A stretch of 64,000 nt of DNA from JAUIKM01 sp964445695 (GTDB taxonomy: Bacteria > Bacteroidota > Ignavibacteria > Kapaibacteriales > UBA7675), in contig CAYULF010000016.1 in assembly GCA_964445695.1 (NCBI GenBank), forward strand, positions 62,001 to 126,000, written 5' to 3'. This document shows positions 53,776 through 62,126 of the stretch, one piece after another (position 1 is the first letter of the stretch; each line of letters begins with the position of its first letter). A program made the position numbers and the translations under genes. The notes below the pieces were generated by a model that was not told the origin of the DNA, ran no database searches, and saw nothing but the letters and a program-made list of their open reading frames with translations.

Positions 53776-54228
53776 CTATTTCATCCCGACGTAGCTGATG
53801 CCCGCCGGGCCGTACCACTGCAGCAGCTCGATCACAAATCGGCCCGACTGCACGCCGGGGTCCGCGTCGCACAGCGCCTGCGCCTCCTCCAGCGTCTCCA
53901 CGTCAAACAGGAATATGCCGGCCAGGATGCCTTCCTGCGGCGCGTCCGGCGGGTGAATAAACGGACCCGAGAGAATCAGCTTGCCCTCTTCCGCCATCCT
54001 GACGATGTGGGCCATGTGCCCCTCGCTGATGCGCATGTTTTCTTCCGTCGCTTCCGGCGACCACTTCGGCCCGCGCTTCAGAAATCCCATGTAATACGTC
54101 CGCATCGTATACCCCGGCTCGGGCTCTTCCGCCTTGCCTTCCTGCGCCGATTTGTCTTCCATCGCGCTCATCGTTGCACTTCCTCCCAGACAGAGTAAAA
54201 GAACGATCAAAATACGCGCTGCTCTCAT
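53776..54228 (-). CDS. secreted YCII-domain protein
   Basis: 150 aa. TGGAGGATTTTT precedes the ATG at 54228, and a signal peptide follows (ILIVLLLCLGGSATMSAM). The mature part is a YCII ferredoxin-like domain: MGFLKRGPKWSP, MAHIVRMAEEGKLILSGPF, GIFLFDVETLEEAQALCDADPGVQSGRF. The His/Asp pair expected in YciI enzymes is partly present (HMAHIV; DADP). Export of a YCII domain is uncommon, as most family members are cytoplasmic. Possible role in handling reactive small molecules at the envelope (inference). Confidence 0.78.
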   Translation of the reverse strand: MRAARILIVLLLCLGGSATMSAMEDKSAQEGKAEEPEPGYTMRTYYMGFLKRGPKWSPEATEENMRISEGHMAHIVRMAEEGKLILSGPFIHPPDAPQEGILAGIFLFDVETLEEAQALCDADPGVQSGRFVIELLQWYGPAGISYVGMK

Positions 54229-54812
54229 AAAAATCCTCCACATGGTAATTCCGAATCCGGCACTCCGGCCCACGGATCGGCGGCGGCGGGCATCCGCGAC
54301 CCGGCACACCGACCCGATAAATCGCTGCAGGCAGCGACTTTACGTTTTGTTGGTCCAATTTAATCGCAATTCCGGCAGAATCATCCGGACGAAGGCAGGG
54401 ATGGCACCCTGCGTCAGTTTTTCACGAGCCGGAATGGCCGCTTGTTTGCCCGGTTTCAGCAGATCCAGACCTGATTTAAATCCGCTTTTGTTCGTCGCGC
54501 AGTGAGAATCCACGCGCCCTCGCGCCGCGTCGCCGCGCCGCAAAACCGCAGGCGATGAACCCGCCGAATGTCTGCGCAGGCGTAGAATTTGAAAGCGACG
54601 TGCGCCGTGCAAGCACAGGCGCAAACACGCGCCGCGCCGCACACAACGACAAACAAAAAGGGCTGCAAAAAAACCGGAAAGACACTCATGCGCGAGCGGC
54701 AGTAAGCGCGGACGGAGCACGGAAAGCCGCGACACAATCGCGGGACGGCAACGGCGTTTACGGCAGAAACGCCCGACAAACACAGGTGCAACGGACTAGC
54801 AGGGAAACAACA
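54229..54812. other. intergenic with third copy of the 18-base word (54475-54492)
   Basis: About 580 bases between divergent genes. TTTAAATCCGCTTTTGTT at 54475-54492 matches the words at 17187 and 49663. The plus-strand frame that leads into the kinase gene is open from 54555, but its sequence is Arg/Ala/Lys-rich and not protein-like. No clear promoter. Confidence 0.45.
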
Positions 54813-56210
54813 ATGCAGACGATAGAAACGATAGTCGAAGAATTGCGCGGAATCGAGCCGTTCACAGAAGTGCCGCGCGACCAACTGCGCTGGCTGGCGG
54901 AAAATGCCGAGTGCAGCACCAGTGAAAAAGGCGAGGTCGTGTTCGACGTCGGCGATCCGGTCGACCACATGTTCATCATCCTGCAGGGTTCGATGTCGCT
55001 CAGTCTGCGCTACGGCGGCCAGCTGAAATCGGCCGGCAAACTGGAGCGCGGCGTCAGCGGCAAGCTGCCCTACTCGCGCATGAAAGACGCCACGGGCCGC
55101 GGCCAGACACTGGAAACCACGCGTTTTCTGCGCCTGCACGAATCGCGCTTTCCCGAAATGATCCGCACGCAGCACGAGCTGGTCGAGGCTCTCGTGCACC
55201 GCATGCTCACGCGTGTGCGCGACTTCACCAAGACCGAGCAGCTGAACGACAAACTGATGGCGCTCGGCAAACTCTCGGCCGGGCTGGCGCACGAGCTGAA
55301 CAACCCCGCCTCCGCCGTCGTCCGCAGCGCCCAGGCCCTGCGCGAACACTGGCGCGCCATCCCCGAAAAGTTCAAAGCCGTCACGTCCATCCGCCTGAGC
55401 GACGCGCAGATCGACACGGTGAACGACATTCTCTTCACCAAAATCAACAAAGGCGTCAAGCTGGATTATTCGCTGATGGAACGCAGCGCACGCGAGGACG
55501 AGCTGCTGGACTGGCTGGACGATCACGAGGTGGAAGATGCTGACCTGATAGCCGAAACGCTGACGGAATTCGACTGGACGACGGACGAGCTGGACACGGT
55601 TCTGGAGCAGGTGGGCCCTCAATTCCTGCAGCCCGTGGTAGCCTGGCTGGAAGACGTGCAGACATCGGAGAAACTGGCGGCGGACATTCAGGACGCCTCC
55701 AAACGCATCGCCGACCTGGTGCGCTCGATCAAATCCTACACGCACATGGATCAGGCGGCGGACAAATCGCCGACGCAGATTCGCGCCGGCATCGACAATA
55801 CGTTGACCATGCTGGGCCACAAACTGCGCGGCAAAGCGATCGAAACGACCGTCGAAATTCCCGCCGACCTGCCGCCGATCATGGCCATGCCCGGCGAACT
55901 TAATCAGGTCTGGACCAACCTGATCGACAATGCCGTCGACGCCATGGAGACCGGCGGCAAGCTGGAAATCCAGGCCGAGCGCGAGGCCGACCACGCCGTC
56001 GTCTGTGTGATCGACAACGGCAAGGGCATTGCGCCCGAGCACATCGACAACATCTTTGAGCCCTTTTTCACAACCAAAGGCATGAACGAGGGCACCGGCC
56101 TGGGACTCGACATCGTGCAGCGCATCATGCGCAACCACGACGCGGATATCGCCGTCCGTTCGGAGCCGGGCAAAACCATGTTCCGCCTGGCTTTTCCGCT
56201 GATCAAGTGA
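54813..56210 (+). CDS. cyclic-nucleotide-binding-domain sensor histidine kinase
   Basis: 465 aa from the ATG at 54813. Residues about 10-135 form a cNMP-binding-like beta-roll (GIEPFTEVPRDQLRWLAENAE..., GDPVDHMFIILQGSMSL). An H-box follows: KLSAGLAHELNNPASAV with phospho-accepting His160. The HATPase domain has NQVWTNLIDNAVDAM (N-box), DNGKGIAPEHIDNIFEPFFTTKG and GTGLGLDIVQRIM. There are no membrane helices, so it is a soluble kinase possibly gated by a nucleotide or a degenerate ligand site. No response regulator is adjacent. The gene faces the Rieske gene tail to tail. Confidence 0.9.
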   Translation: MQTIETIVEELRGIEPFTEVPRDQLRWLAENAECSTSEKGEVVFDVGDPVDHMFIILQGSMSLSLRYGGQLKSAGKLERGVSGKLPYSRMKDATGRGQTLETTRFLRLHESRFPEMIRTQHELVEALVHRMLTRVRDFTKTEQLNDKLMALGKLSAGLAHELNNPASAVVRSAQALREHWRAIPEKFKAVTSIRLSDAQIDTVNDILFTKINKGVKLDYSLMERSAREDELLDWLDDHEVEDADLIAETLTEFDWTTDELDTVLEQVGPQFLQPVVAWLEDVQTSEKLAADIQDASKRIADLVRSIKSYTHMDQAADKSPTQIRAGIDNTLTMLGHKLRGKAIETTVEIPADLPPIMAMPGELNQVWTNLIDNAVDAMETGGKLEIQAEREADHAVVCVIDNGKGIAPEHIDNIFEPFFTTKGMNEGTGLGLDIVQRIMRNHDADIAVRSEPGKTMFRLAFPLIK

Positions 56211-56220
56211 CGCCGCGCAT

Positions 56221-57108
56221 TCAGGCCGAAACTGGAAAGGAAATCGTCAGGCTGTCCTGACCGGCCGAATAGCTGCTTGCAAAAATCTGCAGGTCCGAGG
56301 CCGTCTGCGGCGAGTCCTGCCAGGTGCCGTCGCTGCTGGAATACTGCGCGCCGTGGCAGGGGCAGACCATGTTGGCGGCCGGTGCGGTGGGCAGATTGAT
56401 TTCACATTGATTGTGGCTGCAGACCGAAGTGACCACCAGAAACTGATCCGCCGCACGCCGGATGATAATCACTTTGCGCCCGTCGTTGTAGGGCGGAATT
56501 GCCACTTTCACTGCGCCGCCGACGGCCTGCAACTGCGGATAGTCCGACAGTAAAAGCGTCGCCTCGGCCAGGGGAATGTCGGGGCCGGAACCACCGCCGG
56601 AATTGAGCGTCAGGATGCCTGCGCCGGCATCGTAGGAAGAGGGGAAAACTTTCAGGTCCTGTTCCGCCGGGCCTTTCAGTACCGCGCCGTCGGCCGGACT
56701 GAATTCGGCGCCGTGGCAGGGGCAGACCATATTGCCGCCGGGCGTTTTGGGCGGGGCCACGGTACATCCCTGGTGAGTGCAGACGGCGCTGAGCACCAGA
56801 AAACGCTCCTGATCCGCGCGGATAATTGTCACCGGTTTGCCGCCGTTAAAACTTCCCAGGCTGCGCTGAATTGCGCCGCCGACCACCTGCAGGTCGGGCT
56901 CGGCCATGACGTCGATCTCGATGCCACTGCCGCCGCCGGGAATGACGTCCGGATACTTGGTCAGTTCGTTTTCACAGGCCTGCAGCAGGCTTGCCAGCGT
57001 GCCGCCGCAGAGGCCCAGGCCCAGCAGCGCGCCGCTTCGTTTCAGGAATCCGCGGCGCGAACATCCGCCGCCCGCCGCCTCGCTGTCTGTATTGTTGTGT
57101 CCGCACAT
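56221..57108 (-). CDS. tandem-Rieske iron-sulfur protein with Tat signal
   Basis: 295 aa. The N-terminus has a twin-arginine motif (SRRGFLKRSG), a hydrophobic stretch and a possible lipobox (LLQACEN). Two complete Rieske domains follow in tandem. The first has CTHQGC...CPCHGAEF (about residues 110-136), the second CSHNQC...CPCHGAQY (about 231-257). Each pair of boxes supplies the 2 Cys and 2 His of a [2Fe-2S] cluster, so two clusters are expected. Rieske proteins usually have one domain, so this is a duplication within one gene. Tat export means the clusters are assembled before transport. No cytochrome b gene is adjacent, so a bc1 complex role is not supported. Confidence 0.88.
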   Translation of the reverse strand: MCGHNNTDSEAAGGGCSRRGFLKRSGALLGLGLCGGTLASLLQACENELTKYPDVIPGGGSGIEIDVMAEPDLQVVGGAIQRSLGSFNGGKPVTIIRADQERFLVLSAVCTHQGCTVAPPKTPGGNMVCPCHGAEFSPADGAVLKGPAEQDLKVFPSSYDAGAGILTLNSGGGSGPDIPLAEATLLLSDYPQLQAVGGAVKVAIPPYNDGRKVIIIRRAADQFLVVTSVCSHNQCEINLPTAPAANMVCPCHGAQYSSSDGTWQDSPQTASDLQIFASSYSAGQDSLTISFPVSA

Positions 57109-57289
57109 AGTGGGTCGTCCTTTGTTTTGTGTCTGTGCGGCGGGAATACAGATGATCGGCGATTGTTACACGCTCCGGATTCGCGCGGCAGCGCTGTAAC
57201 AATTGATTCAGATCGGTATTCATGCGGCACTCTGATCCGGATCAGCCATCGAGTATTTTAACACACAATTGAACATCTGTCGAGGACCA

Positions 57290-58975
57290 ATGATGGCCTG
57301 CTGTACTACATCCCTGCGTTACCTGGCGGCAATGCTGATTTGCGGAATCTGCGGCGTCCTGCCCGCTTTTGCCCAACTTGAACTGAGCACCACCCTGGTG
57401 GAATTCGGCACGGTCGAAGTGGCCGGGTCGTCCGAAATCGAGGTTGATGGACTGATTCGCAATGCGGGCGACGCCCGCGTTGAAATCGACGAAATCGCTA
57501 TTGAAGGCGCGGACGCCGACGCCTTCCGCATCGGAGGCAAAGACGGTTTTAAACTCGACCCGGGCGAGTCCGCAGCCGTGCGTTTTCGTTTTGAACCGAC
57601 GCGCAGCGGCGCACACGCCGCGCAGGCCGTGCTCAAGGGAGACTTCACTGCGCCCGGCCCGATTCAGCTGCGCGGCGAGGGCGGCGAGACGACGGGCGGC
57701 GAAACCGCCGCGCTTGAAGTAGCGGCGCTGCAAGTCGACCTGGGCCGGAGTGAAATCAACGACCAGCTCGACGTCGATCTGAGTGCGTTCATCACAAATA
57801 CCGGCGACGCGACGCTCGAAATCGACGACATGACGCTCAGCGGCACGGCTGCCGATGAGTTCCGCATCAACGGCAAAAACTCGCTCAGCCTGGAACCCGG
57901 CGAAAGCGGCGACCTCTCGCTGCGCTTCCGGCCCACGGCCGAAGGTCTGCGCGAAGCCACGCTGCAGTTTGTCGCCAACGTCGACAACCCGCCCGTCGTA
58001 CAGCTCCGCGGCGTCGGCGTACAACCGGAAGCGACGCTCAGCGCGGAAGTCATTGACTTCGGCGTCGTCACGCTGCCCGGCGCGGCCGAAAAAATTCTCT
58101 CCGTCAGCAATCCGCTGGACATCGGCCTGACGCTCGAAGAACTGACGATCGCCGGCATGCCGGGCGAGTCGCCCTTTACGGTCGAATCCGCCGTGCCGCT
58201 GCCGATCGAAATGGGCCCGGGCGACTCGCACGACTTCCTGCTGCGTTTTGTTCCAACCGAAGCCGGCGAGTTCAACGGCACGGCCGAGCTGCTGATTCAC
58301 AATCGCGAGGAAACATACAGCATCACCCTGCGCGGTACGGCGCAGGATGAAAACGGCGCCGAATTGAGCTCCGAACTGGAGGCCTTTGTCGACACTCCCG
58401 CCGGCAAAACGAGCGCAACGCTGCTGCACCTGATGAATCCAGGCGCGGCGCGCATACTGACCTCCGTCAGCTTCGAAGGCCCGAACGCGGCCGCCTTCGG
58501 CCTGTCCGCCCCGCCGCTGCAACTGCCGCTTACAATCGACGCCAAGTCGACCTGGGACCTGGAGCTGCTGTTCATGCCGCCGGACAGCGGCATGTTCAAC
58601 GCCCAGCTCGTCCTGACCTTTGAACACGGAGCGCACCGCGTGGCGCTGAACGCGCGCGGCCTGGCGCCGGATGTTGTCTCCTCCGTCGTCGACCTGGCGC
58701 AGAGCGCGCATCTGAAATTCGGTCCGCTGCCCTGCCGTGAGCAGGTGGAACTTCGTGCCGCGTTCAGCCCGCTGCAGAACGTTCGTTTGACTGTCATCAG
58801 CATTGACGGCGCGACAGTTCTGGCGCAGGAACTGCGCTGCGACGCGGGCGGCGCGCTTCACTGGCGCTGGGACGCACGGACCGCAGACGGCGCGCTTGTG
58901 CCGCCGGGCGCATATTTGCTGCAGCTGCACAGCGACGACCGCAGCGAAACCATTCCTTTTGTGCGGATTCACTAA
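57290..58975 (+). CDS. secreted choice-of-anchor D repeat protein
   Basis: 561 aa from the ATG at 57290 (CGAGGACCA precedes it); a TTG at 57269 is less likely. Signal peptide ends near PAFAQ. About four Ig-like anchor-D/ASH-type repeats follow; each has the form 'D.G.V........V.N.G...L.I......G.....F.......L.PGES....RF.PT..G' (for example LDPGESAAVRFRFEPTRSG, LEPGESGDLSLRFRPTAEG). The C-terminal about 90 residues resemble FlgD-Ig/T9SS-type ends (LTVISIDGATVLAQEL, GALVPPGAYLLQLHSDDRSE). It is 26 bases upstream of another secreted protein gene and probably shares its transcript. Likely a surface protein. Confidence 0.78.
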   Translation: MMACCTTSLRYLAAMLICGICGVLPAFAQLELSTTLVEFGTVEVAGSSEIEVDGLIRNAGDARVEIDEIAIEGADADAFRIGGKDGFKLDPGESAAVRFRFEPTRSGAHAAQAVLKGDFTAPGPIQLRGEGGETTGGETAALEVAALQVDLGRSEINDQLDVDLSAFITNTGDATLEIDDMTLSGTAADEFRINGKNSLSLEPGESGDLSLRFRPTAEGLREATLQFVANVDNPPVVQLRGVGVQPEATLSAEVIDFGVVTLPGAAEKILSVSNPLDIGLTLEELTIAGMPGESPFTVESAVPLPIEMGPGDSHDFLLRFVPTEAGEFNGTAELLIHNREETYSITLRGTAQDENGAELSSELEAFVDTPAGKTSATLLHLMNPGAARILTSVSFEGPNAAAFGLSAPPLQLPLTIDAKSTWDLELLFMPPDSGMFNAQLVLTFEHGAHRVALNARGLAPDVVSSVVDLAQSAHLKFGPLPCREQVELRAAFSPLQNVRLTVISIDGATVLAQELRCDAGGALHWRWDARTADGALVPPGAYLLQLHSDDRSETIPFVRIH

Positions 58976-59001
58976 GTTGACGGCCGAAACGGACCCGAAC
59001 C

Positions 59002-61464
59002 ATGTCTAAAAACTCTACGCGCACGTTGCGCTCCACATATGTCCTTCTGCTCTTTTTCTCGGCGGCTGTGGTCTTTCTGCCCGGCCGCGCCGCCGCCGAG
59101 TCGCTGACGGCCGGTTCGTACCTGGGCGGCCTGCAGCGCGATGAAATCCTGGCGTCGCTGCGCGCGCCCGACGGCAGCCTGATCGTGGCCGGCCTGACGG
59201 CTTCCGCACTCTTCCCGACAACGCCGGGCGCGGCGCAGGAAAACATGCAGGAACCCGACGCCGCTTTTGTGGCGCGCATTTCCGCCGACGCATCGACCAT
59301 CATCTGGTCCACGCTGATCGACGGTGACGGCGAAGACCGCGCCACGGCCCTGGCGCTGGCAGCCAACGGCGACATCATTGTGGCCGGCGACTCCGATTCG
59401 GAGAATCTGCCCGCACAGAAATACGGCACGCAGGATAACAGCCGCGACGCCTTTGTGCTCAGCCTTGCGGCCGACGGCGGCAGCTTCAACTGGTTTGTGC
59501 AGTTCGGCGGAGAAGAAGATGAAGAACTCAACGGCGTGGCCGTAGCTGCGGACGGCAGTATCGGCCTGACCGGATCAAGCGAGTCCGACACGGGTTTCCC
59601 GATTCAGCAGGCCTACGATCCCACACACAACGGCGATCGCGACGCATTTTTCTGCTCCGTCGCCGCCGACGGCGGCAGCCTGCTGAGCTGCGGTTTTCTG
59701 GGCGGCGCGGAAAACGACGAAGGCCGAGCCATTGCAGCAACCGGCAACGACTTCGTTCTGGCGGGCAATACCGATTCGCCAGGCTTTCCCTTTTCCTCGC
59801 CCGGCGGCGTGATTGAAGTCGATGTGTTTCTGGCGAGCTTTCGCAGCAACGGCACGCGCAATTATGCCCTCCGTTTTGGCGGCAACGAAGACGACGAACC
59901 CGCCGCGCTGCTGCGCCTGGACGATGGCCGTCTGCTGCTCGCCGGCACGAGCGAGTCGACGAACCTGCCCGCGCGCAACGGCGACTTCGGTACGCAAAAC
60001 AGCGGTGAAGACGATTTCTTTGTCACCGTTCTCGACGCCGGCGGTGCGCCGCAGCAAACCTGGCTGCTCGGCGGAAGCGGCAAGGAAGAAAATCCGCGCA
60101 TCGCGGTCGACGCGCAGAATCGCATCGCCCTCGTCGGCAACAGCGAGTCCGCCGCCCTGACGCCCACCGACGCCTGGCCCTTCAGCTACGGCGGCGACCG
60201 GGACGTGCTCGTGGCCGTCTTTGATCCGGCCGGCGGCGCACCGCAAACACTCGGGATGTTTGGCACAATCCTGCGCGACGAACCCGCCGCCGTCTTTTTT
60301 CTGGACGACAAAACGCTGGCTCTGGCCGGTACGACCGAATCGAGCGGGCTGCCGCTCGGCCCCAATCCTTTTCAACCGGACTTCGGCGGCGATCACGACG
60401 GTTTTGTTGTAGTCCTGGACCTCGAAGACGACAATGAGAGCAATCTGGACGAGGTCGAAGTCGACGATCTCGAATTCGGCGAGGTGGAAGTCGACCAGGC
60501 CGCCACGCTCAACCTCCAGGTGCGAAACAACGGCGATGACGCCGTCACGCTGACGGACGTCAGTTTCAGCGTCGGCGGCGCCGGCTTCAGCCTGCTGTTC
60601 ACCGCCGATCTTCCCATCGTAGTGGCCGCGAGTTCAACAACACCGCTGCCGGTTGAATTCAGGCCCGACGCGGCCGTCGCCTACGCCGGCACGCTGCGCC
60701 TGCAATTCGTCGAAGGTGAGCTGTTCGCCACCGTCGGCGGCACGGGCCTGGAACCGGTCGTGATCAGCAATGACTCGGCCGCCGTCGCCATGCAGCCGCT
60801 GGAAACCGAATCCGGCAAAAATGTAAACCTCGCCGCCGTGCTGGACTTTGTCTCCGCCGACCTGGCCGCGCGCAGCAACCTGACCGTCGACCTCATCGTG
60901 CATTTTGATGCGGATCTGTTGACGCCGGTCGACCCGGCCCGGCGCGGACCGATCATCGCCGGACGGCAGTACGTCACGCTCAGTGGACTGCCGGTCACGC
61001 CGCAGGCGGGCGCGCAGCTCTTCAGCTTCGAGTGCGTCAGCGCGCTCGGCAGCGTCGAGCGCGGCAGCCTGCAAATCGAATGTGAAAGCATGCAGTGGTT
61101 TGAAAACGGTCAGCCGTTCGACGTCCGCCGCGAATGCCGCCCGGCCGAACTGCTCATAACCGATATCTGGCGCGTCGGCGGCAACCGCTACATCAACAGC
61201 AACAAGGGCGCGCTGGCGCTGCACCCTTCGCCCAATCCCGCCGTCGACCAGCTGCGCGTCGAAGGATTTTTTGACGAAGCGCCGGCCACGCTGGACCTGC
61301 TCGACAATCTGGGCCGCACGGTAATGACGCTGGACGCCGAACTGCCCGCAGCACCCGGCACATTTGTCTTTGACCTCAACGTGAACGATCTGCGCAGCGG
61401 CGTCTACTACCTGCGTCTGGCCGCCGGACCGCACACCATGACCCGCAGCATCATCAAACGCTGA
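59002..61464 (+). CDS. secreted T9SS protein with SBBP-like propeller and anchor-D domain
   Basis: 820 aa; signal peptide ends near GRAAA. Residues about 30-460 form about seven repeats of the type 'D.A.ALA...DGDI.VAGDSDS.NLP......G..DAFV..L...G', a beta-propeller of SBBP-like blades with acidic GGxxDDE motifs (GGEEDEELNGV, GGAENDEGRA, GGNEDDEPAA). An anchor-D-like Ig domain is at about 480-580. The C-terminal T9SS type A sorting domain reads LHPSPNPAVDQLRVEGFF, LLDNLGRTVMTLD, LRSGVYYLRLAAG. It is transcribed after the anchor-D gene. Likely a surface-exposed, calcium-stabilised protein (inference from Asp-rich loops). Confidence 0.82.
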   Translation: MSKNSTRTLRSTYVLLLFFSAAVVFLPGRAAAESLTAGSYLGGLQRDEILASLRAPDGSLIVAGLTASALFPTTPGAAQENMQEPDAAFVARISADASTIIWSTLIDGDGEDRATALALAANGDIIVAGDSDSENLPAQKYGTQDNSRDAFVLSLAADGGSFNWFVQFGGEEDEELNGVAVAADGSIGLTGSSESDTGFPIQQAYDPTHNGDRDAFFCSVAADGGSLLSCGFLGGAENDEGRAIAATGNDFVLAGNTDSPGFPFSSPGGVIEVDVFLASFRSNGTRNYALRFGGNEDDEPAALLRLDDGRLLLAGTSESTNLPARNGDFGTQNSGEDDFFVTVLDAGGAPQQTWLLGGSGKEENPRIAVDAQNRIALVGNSESAALTPTDAWPFSYGGDRDVLVAVFDPAGGAPQTLGMFGTILRDEPAAVFFLDDKTLALAGTTESSGLPLGPNPFQPDFGGDHDGFVVVLDLEDDNESNLDEVEVDDLEFGEVEVDQAATLNLQVRNNGDDAVTLTDVSFSVGGAGFSLLFTADLPIVVAASSTTPLPVEFRPDAAVAYAGTLRLQFVEGELFATVGGTGLEPVVISNDSAAVAMQPLETESGKNVNLAAVLDFVSADLAARSNLTVDLIVHFDADLLTPVDPARRGPIIAGRQYVTLSGLPVTPQAGAQLFSFECVSALGSVERGSLQIECESMQWFENGQPFDVRRECRPAELLITDIWRVGGNRYINSNKGALALHPSPNPAVDQLRVEGFFDEAPATLDLLDNLGRTVMTLDAELPAAPGTFVFDLNVNDLRSGVYYLRLAAGPHTMTRSIIKR

Positions 61465-61568
61465 ACCGGAATACCGGTCAAAAACCACTCATGCACGTCC
61501 ATGCCGATTTTGTAAATTGACCGCCGCAGACAACTCCCTTTTCCGGCACCCGACGTACGCCATGCGCC

Positions 61569-62078
61569 ATGGAATTCCTGACCCCGCTGCAAAAATTCGA
61601 TTCCGAACTCTGGTACTACTTCCTCGACGTTCCGCGCGAGGTCGCCGAGCATTTTATCAGCGGCAGCGGTACGCGCGTGGTGTGCACGCTCAATGAAAGC
61701 GTTGAATTCCAGTGCGCACTGATGCCGAAGGGCGAGGGCGAACACTTCATCAATGTCAACAAGGAACACCGCAGCAAACTCGGCCTGCACGAGGGCGACG
61801 TCGTTGCGGTATCGCTGGCGGCGGACACGTCCGAATACGGCCTGCCGATGCCCGACGAACTGCGTGCCGCCATGGATGATGATCCCGAGGGCGATCGCCT
61901 TTTCCACGCATTGACGCCCGGCAAACAGCGCAACCTCCTCTACATCGCCGGCAAGGTCAAAAGTCCGCATAAACGCGCAGAGCGCGCATACGTCATTCTG
62001 GAGCACCTCAAAATCCACGGCGGCGTCATCGATTTCAGGGCTCTCAACGCGGAGATGAAAGCTTTTCGGCGTCTGTAG
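61569..62078 (+). CDS. DUF1905 / YdeI-like (bacteriocin-protection family) protein
   Basis: 169 aa. The N-terminal DUF1905 part reads LWYYFLDVPREVAEHFISGSGTRVVCTLNESVEFQCALMP. The C-terminal YdeI/OmpD-associated part reads MPDELRAAMDDDPEGDRLFHALTPGKQRNLLYIAGKVKSPHKRAERAYVILEHL. This two-part layout is common in Bacteroidota. YdeI relatives have been linked to antimicrobial peptide resistance, but a molecular function is not established. It is cytoplasmic, with no signal peptide. Confidence 0.88.
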   Translation: MEFLTPLQKFDSELWYYFLDVPREVAEHFISGSGTRVVCTLNESVEFQCALMPKGEGEHFINVNKEHRSKLGLHEGDVVAVSLAADTSEYGLPMPDELRAAMDDDPEGDRLFHALTPGKQRNLLYIAGKVKSPHKRAERAYVILEHLKIHGGVIDFRALNAEMKAFRRL

Positions 62079-62113
62079 CGCAATTCATCAGGTTTCAATC
62101 GCGGGCAAATCGC

Positions 62114-62121
62114 TAGATTTG
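62114..62121 (+). promoter_or_regulatory. candidate promoter -7 box very close to the start codon
   Basis: TAGATTTG fits the TAnnTTTG box, with TTTC 17 bases upstream as a weak -33. Transcription would begin about at the ATG at 62127, implying a leaderless or near-leaderless message, or a downstream start. Confidence 0.4.
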
Positions 62122-62126
62122 CGCCG

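Noticed and set aside
54456..56138. 560-residue minus-strand open frame
   Set aside because: It lies opposite the histidine kinase, whose motifs are intact; composition is Val/Gln/His/Arg-rich like other antisense shadows.
57242..58972. 576-residue minus-strand open frame
   Set aside because: Antisense of the anchor-D protein with its repeats; Arg/Gln/Ala-rich, no signal or domain.
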